Shown: positions 32,875 through 41,095 of the stretch, piece after piece
Position numbering within the stretch: the stretch's first letter is position 1
How the letters are laid out: the number at the start of each line of letters is the position of its first letter
DNA from: JARIHC01 sp035546975
GTDB lineage: Bacteria > Patescibacteriota > Saccharimonadia > Saccharimonadales > UBA4665
Assembly (NCBI GenBank): GCA_035546975.1
Contig: DASZVS010000003.1
Location: forward strand, 1-64,000
Length of the DNA stretch: 64,000 nt
Direction of reading: 5' to 3'
Made by a program: the position numbers and the translations under genes
Notes under the pieces: model-generated
Told to the model about the DNA's origin: nothing
The model's input: only the letters and a program-made list of their open reading frames with translations
Databases searched by the model: none

Positions 32875-34413
32875 ATGGATCATCTCGAAGCTCTCCGGCG
32901 CAAGCTCCAACAGCGTATTTTCATACTGGCTATAGTAGAAAATATTCTCCTTGTCGGCTTGGTGACAGCCGGTTTTTATCTCACCTCTCTCAATTATCTT
33001 GTCATTGCCGGAATCGGTCTGGCTGCCAGCATTATTCTATGCGTGATCGTCGTTTCAATGGGCAGTAACTTTGCAATGCAACCGATTGCCGCCATTTGGC
33101 AGACAATCCTGCGCATCAGCCCCACAGACCACGGCGTACCCGCGCCAGATCTAAACAAAGTGCATTTTGGGCGCGAGCTGGTAGCTTCTTTAACGGCGCA
33201 GCTCAACGAGCTCGTGAACGTTGCCCAGAAGACTGAAGTTGAAACTAAGCGGCGCGTGAGCGACCTTTCCGAAAATTTCGTGGCCCAGAATTTGCCGCTG
33301 CCGCTTTTTATCATAGACAACACAGACACAATTAGGTTTGCCAACGCTGCAGCGGAACAATACATAGGCATCACTGCTGAAGACATGCGCGGTAAGAATG
33401 TTTATATGGTGCTCGACATGTCTTTCCCGAGCGAAAATACCTTCGATAAGTGGCTCAAAGCCGTTAAATCTAAAAATGCCACCGCCGTGCAATCATGGGA
33501 GCGCGTCCGACTTAACATACGCGATAACCACCCAGTACGGCTGTTTGATTTAGCGGCATACTACAACCGGGACAATCCCGATCATCTGGAAACTATGATC
33601 GCGATTTTTGACCATACTAAGCAGTACAGCCAGGACGACCAAGCGGTCAGTTTTATCGCGCTGACCGTCCACGAGCTTCGCACGCCGCTTACGTTGCTCC
33701 GTGGCTACATCGAGGTCTTTGAAGATGAAATAGGGCATGAGATAAGCCCCGAGCTGCAAGGTTTCATGGAAAAAATGCGCGCCCAGGCTGAACAGCTCAT
33801 GAGTTTCGTTAATAATATTTTGAATGTAGCCAGGGTAGACGATGACCAGTTGGAGCTACACTTGGAAGAGGAAAATTGGCCGGAACTATTGAAAAGCACG
33901 CTCGCGGCGCTTAACCTGCAGGCCAAAGTCCGCGGCATAAGCCTGGAGAGCCATTTCGCCGAAGGTTTGCCGACAGTAGGCGTGGACCGGCTCAGCATCC
34001 AGGAAGTTATTAACAACCTCATCGACAACGCCATCAAGTACAGTGGTAACAGCAAAGTAATCAAGGTTGATACACACCTTACCCAAGACGGCTTCGTAGA
34101 AACAACCGTGGAAGATTTCGGCCTCGGCATATCAGCCAGTATCATGCCGCATCTGTTCACAAAATTCTACCGCGACCACCGCAACCGCGCTCAAATTGGC
34201 GGCACCGGGCTGGGGTTGTACCTCAGCAAGGCTATCGTAGCGGCCCATGGTGGTAATATCTGGGTGCGGAGCAAAGAGGGCCAGGGAAGCACGTTTGGTT
34301 TCACGCTTGTCCCGTATGCCCAGTTAGCCGAAGAAAAGAAGCGCACGGGTGACAAGGAAATTGCCCGAAGCGCCCACGGCTGGATCAAAAACCATTCGCT
34401 CTATAGGCGATAA
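32875..34413 (+). CDS. Sensor histidine kinase with two membrane helices and a PAS domain
   Basis: 512 residues. Helices lie at about 15-36 and 40-62 with almost no external loop. A PAS domain spans about 140-250. The HisKA box has His266 (ALTVHELRTPL). The ATPase domain shows NLIDNAIKYSGN, EDFGLGI and GGTGLGLYLSK. The lack of a large external sensor domain suggests sensing within the membrane or cytoplasm. Co-transcribed with the DUF3048 gene; a response regulator follows after 35 bases with its own promoter. Confidence 0.92.
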   Translation: MDHLEALRRKLQQRIFILAIVENILLVGLVTAGFYLTSLNYLVIAGIGLAASIILCVIVVSMGSNFAMQPIAAIWQTILRISPTDHGVPAPDLNKVHFGRELVASLTAQLNELVNVAQKTEVETKRRVSDLSENFVAQNLPLPLFIIDNTDTIRFANAAAEQYIGITAEDMRGKNVYMVLDMSFPSENTFDKWLKAVKSKNATAVQSWERVRLNIRDNHPVRLFDLAAYYNRDNPDHLETMIAIFDHTKQYSQDDQAVSFIALTVHELRTPLTLLRGYIEVFEDEIGHEISPELQGFMEKMRAQAEQLMSFVNNILNVARVDDDQLELHLEEENWPELLKSTLAALNLQAKVRGISLESHFAEGLPTVGVDRLSIQEVINNLIDNAIKYSGNSKVIKVDTHLTQDGFVETTVEDFGLGISASIMPHLFTKFYRDHRNRAQIGGTGLGLYLSKAIVAAHGGNIWVRSKEGQGSTFGFTLVPYAQLAEEKKRTGDKEIARSAHGWIKNHSLYRR

Positions 34414-34432
34414 ACTACATACAAACTAAATC

Positions 34433-34441
34433 TGCTACAGT
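34433..34441 (+). promoter_or_regulatory. Leaderless extended -10 promoter of the response regulator
   Basis: TGC plus TACAGT (34436-34441), seven bases before the ATG at 34449. The kinase and regulator therefore can be expressed separately. Confidence 0.6.
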
Positions 34442-34448
34442 ATAAGTT

Positions 34449-34871
34449 ATGGATCTTTCCTCACAACCAAATGAACCGATTGCGCCGAGCGGAAACGCCG
34501 CCGGGCGCGCCATACTATGCATAGAAGACGAACATTTCATTAGCGAACTCTATGCCCGCGCATTATCCAAAAGCGGCTACCGCGTAACAAGCATGAGCGA
34601 CGGGCAAAAAGGCCTGGCCGAGGCGGAAACCAACAAATACGACATCATCTTGCTGGATCTCATGGTACCAAACCTGACCGGCATAGAGATCCTGCGTAAG
34701 CTCCGCGATCCAGCACGCGTGCCGCCTCTCAAATCGAAAATCATTATTACGACGAATCTTGAGCAGCGAGAAGACGTACGCGCAGAAATCGAAAAACAAG
34801 CGGACGGTTATCTTATAAAAGCCGAGATTACTCCCCACGAACTGGTGGATTTCGTCAACCGCGTTAAATAG
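34449..34871 (+). CDS. Single-domain response regulator (140 aa)
   Basis: Receiver domain only. Phospho-acceptor Asp70 (IILLDLMVP), acidic pair Glu26-Asp27 (CIEDEHF), the switch Thr in IIITTNLEQ and Lys in GYLIKAEI. No DNA-binding output domain follows, so signalling must pass by protein contact, as with CheY or Spo0F. It lies directly after a histidine kinase that is its likely partner. Confidence 0.92.
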   Translation: MDLSSQPNEPIAPSGNAAGRAILCIEDEHFISELYARALSKSGYRVTSMSDGQKGLAEAETNKYDIILLDLMVPNLTGIEILRKLRDPARVPPLKSKIIITTNLEQREDVRAEIEKQADGYLIKAEITPHELVDFVNRVK

Positions 34872-34894
34872 CCGCCTTACATCGCTAGGCGGCT
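34870..34894 (+). terminator. Shared hairpin between converging genes
   Basis: AGCCGCCT and AGGCGGCT form 8-base arms around a 9-base loop. The arms overlap the stop codons of both converging genes (34449 plus strand, 34893 minus strand). No T-run follows, so efficiency as a terminator is uncertain. Confidence 0.5.
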
Positions 34895-35669
34895 ACGGAT
34901 GCGTAAAGACAGAACCTTTTGCTACTTCGTAGCTTCGCAAGTGTGCGGCTCTGCCCATGAAAGTACGGGCCGCCGCACGTAGGTTGCGCCTGTCGTGCAA
35001 AGCGGTCCAACTGAGGCCGTAGAGAGCGCGGTCCACCCAAACCCCAACACCGGCCATATCGCCATTAAGCCGGGCTTGGCGGGCAGCGCGCATGGCACCG
35101 TTAACACGAATGTAGCCATTATTTCCTGTGCGGGCAAAATCATGAGAAAGACCATACGGACGCTGGTCATCGCGGCGGTGTTTAACTGCTGCTTCATCGT
35201 CGCCGCTCATATCAAGACCTTCTAAAATTGCCGCAGCCGTTGCAGCGCCGCCGAGCAAGTTAATGGAAGAGCCATGCTCTGAAAATATTTCCCGGATTGC
35301 TTTTTTGAGGGAACCGCCGCGGAGTTGGCGCTTATCGAACTCTATAACGGATGAGGGATCCAACACATTGGCGGTAATCTTGATAGCACCGCGCAACGCC
35401 AATTCGCCAACGTCGAGCGCATCAATATCTTCATTTGCCAAACCTTCCCGCACATACGTAAATGCATCGTCGCGCCTAATGCGGGCGCGCTGGACTTCGC
35501 TGTCGATAGTTGGTATGCCGTTGGAAACTAAAGCGTCGGCTTCGCCGAAAAGCTCATGACCTCTCTCAAAATCCTGGCTATACAGTACTGCCTCTAGGCC
35601 TTCCGAATGCAAACGTGCCGCATTCGGATCCTCAATTAAATAGTTAGCTCCAATTACCGGATTACTTAT
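34893..35669 (-). CDS. Unrecognised protein with consensus promoter and non-standard start
   Basis: The frame is open from an in-frame TAG at 35682. The first ordinary start is TTG at 35612 (239 residues), but the sequence just before it reads as plausible protein (SNPVIGANYLIEDPNAARL) and follows an ATA codon at 35667-35669. If ATA, or the AUU further down, is the start, the protein has about 258 residues. The body is helical and Ala/Arg-rich with possible TPR-like helices (AMRAARQARLNGDMAGVGVW). No known domain. The 5' boundary is uncertain; 35612 is the conservative alternative. Confidence 0.5.
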   Translation of the reverse strand: MSNPVIGANYLIEDPNAARLHSEGLEAVLYSQDFERGHELFGEADALVSNGIPTIDSEVQRARIRRDDAFTYVREGLANEDIDALDVGELALRGAIKITANVLDPSSVIEFDKRQLRGGSLKKAIREIFSEHGSSINLLGGAATAAAILEGLDMSGDDEAAVKHRRDDQRPYGLSHDFARTGNNGYIRVNGAMRAARQARLNGDMAGVGVWVDRALYGLSWTALHDRRNLRAAARTFMGRAAHLRSYEVAKGSVFTHP

Positions 35670-35692
35670 CTCACAATTTTCCTATTTAGTAG

Positions 35693-35721
35693 ATTATAAA
35701 ATTTACAGAATAATATGTCAA
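35693..35721 (-). promoter_or_regulatory. Consensus sigma-70-type promoter
   Basis: Minus strand TTGACA (35716-35721), a 17-base spacer and TATAAT (35693-35698): a perfect match at both boxes with ideal spacing. Transcription should begin near 35686. Confidence 0.85.
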
Positions 35722-35794
35722 TCCTATTTAGGACAGGTATGGATTGATTTTTTGAATAGGCAGCACTCAGATTACAACTAAAAATTGAATTATT

Positions 35795-35871
35795 TGGTGA
35801 CCCCGGCGGGATTCGAACCCGCGATCTTCTGGATGAGAACCAGATATCCTGGACCACTAGACGACGGGGCC
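35795..35871 (-). tRNA. tRNA-Glu (CTC)
   Basis: A 77-base tRNA with acceptor arms GGCCCCG and CGGGGTC (one G-U), discriminator A and encoded CCA. Anticodon loop TTCTCAT gives CTC. T-loop GGTTCGAATCC is standard. Confidence 0.94.
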
Positions 35872-35984
35872 GTAGGGCAGCAGAAATTAGCTCGGAACAT
35901 CTTATCATATCTGTTAGCACACGTCCAGGAGTCGGACAGATTGCATAATACCGGTGAAACCGTAATAATGTAAGCATTAGTTTT

Positions 35985-36050
35985 ATGCGCGCATACACCT
36001 TGGCCAAAAACAGCGGGTGGGCCTGGCAATTGCCGAGGCAGGGTTACTGA
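35985..36050 (+). CDS. Possible 21-residue upstream ORF coupled to the histidine kinase
   Basis: ATG at 35985 opens MRAYTLAKNSGWAWQLPRQGY and ends at TGA 36048-36050, which overlaps the kinase ATG as TGATG. The arrangement suggests a leader peptide whose translation feeds the kinase start. There is no close -10 box or Shine-Dalgarno, so it may be chance. Confidence 0.35.
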   Translation: MRAYTLAKNSGWAWQLPRQGY

Positions 36051-37303
36051 TGTTCGGATTCAAAAAATCAGCGGCTGACGCCGGCAAAACAAGAGCAACG
36101 GATCTGCAAGATGAGCGCAAACGCTTTGAAGTCATCATCAATAACATTGCTGATGGCATCATACTTATCGACAAAGACCAGGTAGTCCAAACCATAAATC
36201 CTGCAGCTGCCACGCTCACGGGATGGTACGCCAATGAGGCGACCGGCTTAAATGTGAAAAACATCATGAAGCTCATTAACAACAAAGGTGAGGCGCTAAC
36301 TGGCACTAATAACCCTTTTGATAATATTTTCCGGGAGCACGTCACCATACGTGAAAACAGCGCTATACTACTCACCAAAAATAATAAGCAACTGACGGTC
36401 GGATTGACACTTTCGCCGCTTATGGACGGGGCAGACGTAACCGGCGCAGTGGCCGTCTTTCGCGATGTCAGCCGCGAACGTGCAGAAGAGCAGCAGCGCG
36501 CCGATTTCATAAGCACTGCCAGCCACGAAATGCGCACCCCCGTCGCAGCCATAGAGGGCTACCTCGCCTTAGCGCTTAATGATAAAGTAGCCACGATCGA
36601 TAGCCGGGCCCGTGACTATCTCGAGAAAGCCCACGCTTCAACCCAGCATCTCGGCCAACTTTTCCAAGATCTTCTTACCAGCGCCAAAGCTGAAGACGGC
36701 CGCCTGACAAGCCACCCGGCAGTAATCGAACTCGGCAGCTTCTTAGAGCAACTTTCTAACGATTTACGTTTCTCAGCCGAGAAGAAAGGCTTGTTCATGG
36801 AGTTCGTGGTCGGTTCCAGCAACGTTATCAACGCCAGCAAAAACACCGGCGGGGAGCGGACCGTGCGGCCTCTTTATTATGTCTATGTAGACGGCGACCG
36901 CCTCCGCGAGGTGATTACTAATTTATTCGACAATGCCGTTAAATACACTGAGGAAGGCAAGGTTTCCATCGGGCTTACCGGCAACGACCAAGTAGTGCAA
37001 TGCTATGTGCGCGACACTGGCCCTGGCATACCCTCCGAAGACGTACCGCACCTTTTTCAAAAATTTTACCGGGTTGATAATTCGGCCACGCGCACTATCG
37101 GCGGCACCGGCCTCGGGCTATTCATCGCGCGCAAAATTATCGAGCTATATAACGGCCGTATCTGGGTAGAAAGCGATTTGGGTAAGGGAAGCACGTTTTA
37201 TATCAACCTGCCGCGGATAAGCCCGCAGCGAGCAGCGGAATTGCAAAAAACCTCCCAGCAAAACCAGGAAGTAAAACCGATTAACTCTGTAGCCCCATCG
37301 TGA
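36050..37303 (+). CDS. Cytoplasmic PAS sensor histidine kinase
   Basis: 417 residues from the ATG at 36050 (MFGFKKSAAD). A PAS domain spans about 25-140 (NNIADGIILIDKDQVVQTIN). The phospho-acceptor is His159 (STASHEMRTPV). The ATPase domain has NLFDNAVKYTEEG, RDTGPGIP and GGTGLGLFIARK. No membrane helix is evident, so it senses an internal signal. The frame extends to a GTG at 36017, but the TGATG overlap with the small upstream ORF favours 36050. The next response regulator starts 57 bases later. Confidence 0.9.
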   Translation: MFGFKKSAADAGKTRATDLQDERKRFEVIINNIADGIILIDKDQVVQTINPAAATLTGWYANEATGLNVKNIMKLINNKGEALTGTNNPFDNIFREHVTIRENSAILLTKNNKQLTVGLTLSPLMDGADVTGAVAVFRDVSRERAEEQQRADFISTASHEMRTPVAAIEGYLALALNDKVATIDSRARDYLEKAHASTQHLGQLFQDLLTSAKAEDGRLTSHPAVIELGSFLEQLSNDLRFSAEKKGLFMEFVVGSSNVINASKNTGGERTVRPLYYVYVDGDRLREVITNLFDNAVKYTEEGKVSIGLTGNDQVVQCYVRDTGPGIPSEDVPHLFQKFYRVDNSATRTIGGTGLGLFIARKIIELYNGRIWVESDLGKGSTFYINLPRISPQRAAELQKTSQQNQEVKPINSVAPS

Positions 37304-37309
37304 TACAAT
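37301..37309 (+). promoter_or_regulatory. Extended -10 promoter overlapping the kinase stop
   Basis: TGA plus TACAAT (37304-37309); the TGA is also the kinase stop codon. It gives a leader of about 45 bases for the response regulator gene at 37361. Confidence 0.55.
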
Positions 37310-37360
37310 TAAGGCAAATATAACCATAAGCAACACACTTTAAGAGGGCACCACACGAAT

Positions 37361-38863
37361 ATGGCAAAAATATTGTTAGTCGAAGATGACAATAACCTGC
37401 GTGAGATTTATGAAGCCCGTTTGCAAGCTGAAGGTTACACCATCGTTTCCGCCCAGGACGGCGAAGAAGCGCTTGTCGTCGCCAAGGCCGAAAAGCCGGA
37501 TCTTGTCATATCTGATGTTATGATGCCAAAAATCAGCGGTTTTGAAATGCTGGATATTTTACGGAATACCGAAGGTTTACAGCACGTAAAAGTTATCATG
37601 CTGACTGCTCTCGGCCAATCCGACGACCAGCAGCGCGCTACTAAGCTGGGTGCGGATCGCTACCTCGTAAAATCCCAGGTAACCCTTGAGGACATCGTCA
37701 AGACCGCTCACGACTTGCTTGCCGATGAAGCGGCCAGCGAACCGACCGTACCCGGCGCTACTTCGGAGCCAACGCCGGTTACGCCTGCACCAGCCGCTCC
37801 AGTTGCGCCCGCAGCTCCGGCACCCACTACCGCACCGCCCGTGCCTCCGGCTGAAGCACCCTCTGCGCCAACACCGCCGCCCGCCGTTCCAGTCGCCACT
37901 CCACTCAGCCAAACGGCACCCGCTACTCCGCCTCCTGCAACACCGCCGTCTCCGGCACCCTCTGCGCCGACACCCCCCGCACCAGTGGCAGCTGCACCCG
38001 CATCTGAACCTGCAGCAGCTCCAGAAACAGAAAAGAAAAGCGCCGCCGACAACAATAAAGCTGCCGACGACAAACTTATGGACGACGCGGTCAATGCTTT
38101 AATCGCCGAGACAGAAAAGCAAAAGCAAGAAGAAGCCGCCGGAGGAACTGATAAAGGTGAAGAGGAAGCCAAGCCAGAAGATGCTAGCGATAAGAAGGCT
38201 GACGAGGAAAAGCCCAAGATTAAAACCGAATCGAGCGCCCTGAATAAGCCATCAGACATAAAATCGGAAGACGAAGAAGGGCCATCGGGCGGCGAAGCTC
38301 CTACCGAGCAAGTACCTATTGCTCATAAAAAGGTGATTAAGCCACTGGAAGGCGAACCCAAGAAAGACATCAACGAGCTACTCGCACTAGAAGAAGCCAA
38401 AGAAGCAGGCACCACTGCGCCACCTATTACTAGCGACGCGACGCCCCCGCCTGAACCTGCACCCGCTGAGACCGCTAAAGATGAGAAAGGCAGCGAAGCT
38501 GCAGCCGAAGAAGCACTCGAGGCCGCTAAAAGCGCCGTAGCAGCATCTTCCGCATCGCAAGAAGAGGCTAATGTAGAGGCAAAGATTGAAGATTTTGTCG
38601 CCGGAGCGAGCACTGAGCCCAGCCAACCAACGCCAGCGCCCAAAATTGCAGTAGAAACACCAGACGACAGCAACCAGCCAGCACCCGCCGCTGCGCCTGC
38701 TCCAGTAGCAGACACTTCTGCTACTAGCGACACTACGAGCACGCCTGCGCCGGCAGCTACAGAACCAGCACCGGCGCCTGTAGAAGCTGCCGCGGAAAAG
38801 CAGCCGGAAACCCCGGCAGATGATGCTAAAAATTCTCCCGACCCGAACACGATAGCCTTATAA
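37361..38863 (+). CDS. Response regulator with a very long low-complexity tail (500 aa)
   Basis: Residues 1-120 form a normal receiver domain: acidic Asp9-Asp10, phospho-acceptor Asp52 (VISDVMMP), switch Thr in IMLTALGQ and Lys in RYLVKSQV. From about 130 to 500 there is no folded domain. First comes a Pro/Ala-rich stretch of nearly 90 residues, then Lys/Glu/Asp-rich and again Pro/Ala/Glu-rich segments. The tail is acidic, probably disordered and cytoplasmic. Several lookalike ORFs on the opposite strand are products of its skewed codons. The tail could be a tether or scaffold; this is unproven. Confidence 0.88.
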   Translation: MAKILLVEDDNNLREIYEARLQAEGYTIVSAQDGEEALVVAKAEKPDLVISDVMMPKISGFEMLDILRNTEGLQHVKVIMLTALGQSDDQQRATKLGADRYLVKSQVTLEDIVKTAHDLLADEAASEPTVPGATSEPTPVTPAPAAPVAPAAPAPTTAPPVPPAEAPSAPTPPPAVPVATPLSQTAPATPPPATPPSPAPSAPTPPAPVAAAPASEPAAAPETEKKSAADNNKAADDKLMDDAVNALIAETEKQKQEEAAGGTDKGEEEAKPEDASDKKADEEKPKIKTESSALNKPSDIKSEDEEGPSGGEAPTEQVPIAHKKVIKPLEGEPKKDINELLALEEAKEAGTTAPPITSDATPPPEPAPAETAKDEKGSEAAAEEALEAAKSAVAASSASQEEANVEAKIEDFVAGASTEPSQPTPAPKIAVETPDDSNQPAPAAAPAPVADTSATSDTTSTPAPAATEPAPAPVEAAAEKQPETPADDAKNSPDPNTIAL

Positions 38864-38864
38864 T
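38859..38864 (+). promoter_or_regulatory. -10 box of the pseudouridine synthase gene
   Basis: Perfect TATAAT overlapping the stop codon of the preceding gene, giving a leader of about 32 bases to the ATG at 38903. Confidence 0.5.
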
Positions 38865-38902
38865 GTAGTTAACCGCTGCAGCCAGCGAGTGACAAAAATT
38901 AT

Positions 38903-39574
38903 ATGCGCCTCAATAAATACATAGCCCAAGCAACCGGCATAAGCCGGAGGGCTGCTGACGCGCTTATTACCAACCGGCGCGTACGCGTAAATGGCCAGGT
39001 TGCTTCCGTAGGAACTAACGTAGAAGGGAGCGACTCTGTCAAGCTTGACGGTAAGACGGTGCAGCAGCCGGAGAAGACGTTTGTAACCATCATCCTTAAC
39101 AAACCAGCGGGCTATGTTAGCTCGCGGCGCGGACAGGGTAGCAAAACCGTTTACGATCTTCTGCCTGCCAAATATCACATCCTTAAAACTGTCGGCCGGC
39201 TTGATAAAGACTCTTCTGGGCTGCTCGTCCTGACAAATGACGGGCAATTGGCTCATAGGTTAACGCACCCCCGCTACCAAAAGACAAAGCAGTATGAAGT
39301 CGCCCTAAACCGGCCGCTTACAGCCGAAGACCAGAGCAAAATAGAGCGGGGAGTCCTTTTAAACGACGGTTTGAGTGCGCTAGCGCTTCAAACAATTGGC
39401 AAAGGTAGGCGCACATGGCATATCAGCATGCAGGAGGGCCGCAACCGCCAAATCCGGCGGACATTCGATGCACTCGGCTACTCAGTAACTACGCTTCACC
39501 GGACAGATTTCGGGCCATATTCGCTTGACCTTTTACCGGCCGGCGAGCAATACCGCGAAGTTGCCGGCGTTTAA
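38903..39574 (+). CDS. RNA pseudouridine synthase, RsuA/RluB family
   Basis: An N-terminal S4 RNA-binding domain (MRLNKYIAQATGISRRAAD, NRRVRVNGQVA) is followed by the catalytic domain with the active-site block GRLDKDSSGLLVLTNDG (catalytic Asp) and the closing GRNRQIRRTFDALGY. 223 residues. Modifies a uridine in rRNA; whether 16S (RsuA-like) or 23S (RluB/E-like) cannot be fixed from this sequence, though RluB-like proteins are the commonest. Confidence 0.92.
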   Translation: MRLNKYIAQATGISRRAADALITNRRVRVNGQVASVGTNVEGSDSVKLDGKTVQQPEKTFVTIILNKPAGYVSSRRGQGSKTVYDLLPAKYHILKTVGRLDKDSSGLLVLTNDGQLAHRLTHPRYQKTKQYEVALNRPLTAEDQSKIERGVLLNDGLSALALQTIGKGRRTWHISMQEGRNRQIRRTFDALGYSVTTLHRTDFGPYSLDLLPAGEQYREVAGV

Positions 39575-39624
39575 AATATCCACCCAGCAAGAATGAACAT
39601 TATAAGTAAACGGATTTTATAGTT

Positions 39625-39651
39625 TTGTCAATGGGTCTCATCTGTTATACT
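39625..39651 (+). promoter_or_regulatory. Leaderless promoter of der
   Basis: TTGTCA (39625-39630), then TGT plus TATACT (39646-39651), eight bases before the ATG at 39660. Confidence 0.6.
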
Positions 39652-39659
39652 TAAGACAA

Positions 39660-41024
39660 ATGAGCAAAAAATTACCTATTATAGCCATTGTCGGCCGTGC
39701 CAACGTGGGCAAGTCGAGCCTGTTTAACGCCATTCTGGAACGGCGCGAAGCTATCGTGGCGCGCGAAGCCGGAACTACTCGGGACAGTATCATGGCAAAA
39801 GCTGATTATAAAGGGCAGAACTTCTGGATCGTCGACACTGCCGGAATGAAAGACCCTGAAGATGAATTTGAGTTCACGATCCAAGAACAGATTATCCAGG
39901 CTGCGGACAGCGCCGATGTAATCTGGGTTGTGGTCGAAGCTGATGTGCCGATCACCGAAGAAGACCGGCGTGTCGCCAAAATGGCACTTAAAAGCCGCAA
40001 ACCGGTCTTCCTCGTTATCAATAAAATAGATAAAGCCAAGGGCACAGACCTGAGTGGTTTTGAGCGGCTTGGCATTAAGCCGATCTTCCGTACCTCCATG
40101 ACGCAGGCAAGAGGTGTCGAACAGGTTCTCGAGGCTCTTGCAGCGATTATCCCAAAGGCCAGCCTCCGAGAGGAAGACGACCGGCTTCACATTGCGCTTC
40201 TGGGACGCCCGAATGTCGGTAAGTCATACCTCTTCAATACGCTTTCCAAAAAACAACAAGCGATCGTTGCCGACCGCGCCGGGACCACCAGAGACGTCAA
40301 CCGCTCGACCGTGCGCTACAAGGGCAGGGAGATCGAATTGCTGGACACGGCCGGCATCCGCCGCAGCGGCAAAATCGGCACCGGTATCGAACGCTTTAGC
40401 GTCATTAGGGCATTGAGCGCTATCGAGCAGGCGGATGTCTGCTTGCTGCTTATGGATGCAAGCGAGCTCAACGTGCAGCTGGACCAAAAAATTGCCGGCA
40501 TGATCAAAGACGCGGGCAAAGGTTTGGTGCTTGTAGTCAGCAAGTGGGATGCCGTAGAAGGCAAGGACGCCTTCACCCGCGACGCCTTAGCGCCTCAGAT
40601 CGCCGCGCATTATGATTTTGTGCCCTGGGCACCGCTTATTTTTACCAGTGCGGTCAGTGGCCAGAACGTAACTAAATTATTCGACCTGGCTATGGAAATC
40701 GACCAAGAACGGCACCGCCGGATCTCCACTTCAGAGCTGAATAAATGGCTCCGCCAGGCGATAGATGCCCATCCGCCGGCTGGCCTTAAAAACCGGACGC
40801 CCAAACTCAACTACATGGTGCAGGAAACGGACAACCCGACACCGGCCTTCAAAATTTTCGGCAGTCATACGCGGTTCGTGCACTGGAGTTACCGGCGTTA
40901 CCTTGAACGCCGCTTGCGAGCAGCATACAGTTTTAGCGGCACGCCGGTGCAACTATGGTTTATCGAAAAACACCAGACACACAAGCACGGCGAAAGCCCC
41001 ACCAGAAAAAAACAAAAAGATTAG
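39660..41024 (+). CDS. der: Ribosome-assembly GTPase Der (EngA)
   Basis: Two tandem GTPase domains followed by a KH-like domain, needed for 50S ribosome assembly. G1 motifs GRANVGKSSLFN and GRPNVGKSYLFN, G3 DTAGM and DTAGI, G4 NKID and SKWD. 454 residues is normal; the tail is Lys-rich. It uses a leaderless promoter at 39625-39651. The next gene, pth, is also a translation factor but has a separate promoter. Confidence 0.96.
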   Translation: MSKKLPIIAIVGRANVGKSSLFNAILERREAIVAREAGTTRDSIMAKADYKGQNFWIVDTAGMKDPEDEFEFTIQEQIIQAADSADVIWVVVEADVPITEEDRRVAKMALKSRKPVFLVINKIDKAKGTDLSGFERLGIKPIFRTSMTQARGVEQVLEALAAIIPKASLREEDDRLHIALLGRPNVGKSYLFNTLSKKQQAIVADRAGTTRDVNRSTVRYKGREIELLDTAGIRRSGKIGTGIERFSVIRALSAIEQADVCLLLMDASELNVQLDQKIAGMIKDAGKGLVLVVSKWDAVEGKDAFTRDALAPQIAAHYDFVPWAPLIFTSAVSGQNVTKLFDLAMEIDQERHRRISTSELNKWLRQAIDAHPPAGLKNRTPKLNYMVQETDNPTPAFKIFGSHTRFVHWSYRRYLERRLRAAYSFSGTPVQLWFIEKHQTHKHGESPTRKKQKD

Positions 41025-41059
41025 CGCAACCCGGGAATCGGAGCACTATCCGGCATGGC

Positions 41060-41088
41060 TTGATTCTCTCCGCGCTATCGCCGATACT
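41060..41088 (+). promoter_or_regulatory. Leaderless promoter of pth
   Basis: TTGATT (41060-41065), a 17-base spacer, GATACT (41083-41088), and seven bases to the ATG at 41096. This rules against the earlier start at 40955 inside der. Confidence 0.65.
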
Positions 41089-41095
41089 TGAGCGT

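Noticed and set aside
37577..38850. Several long Gly/Ala/Ser-rich ORFs opposite the 37361 gene
   Set aside because: They are produced by the skewed Pro/Ala/Glu codons of the sense strand and have no promoter or ribosome site.
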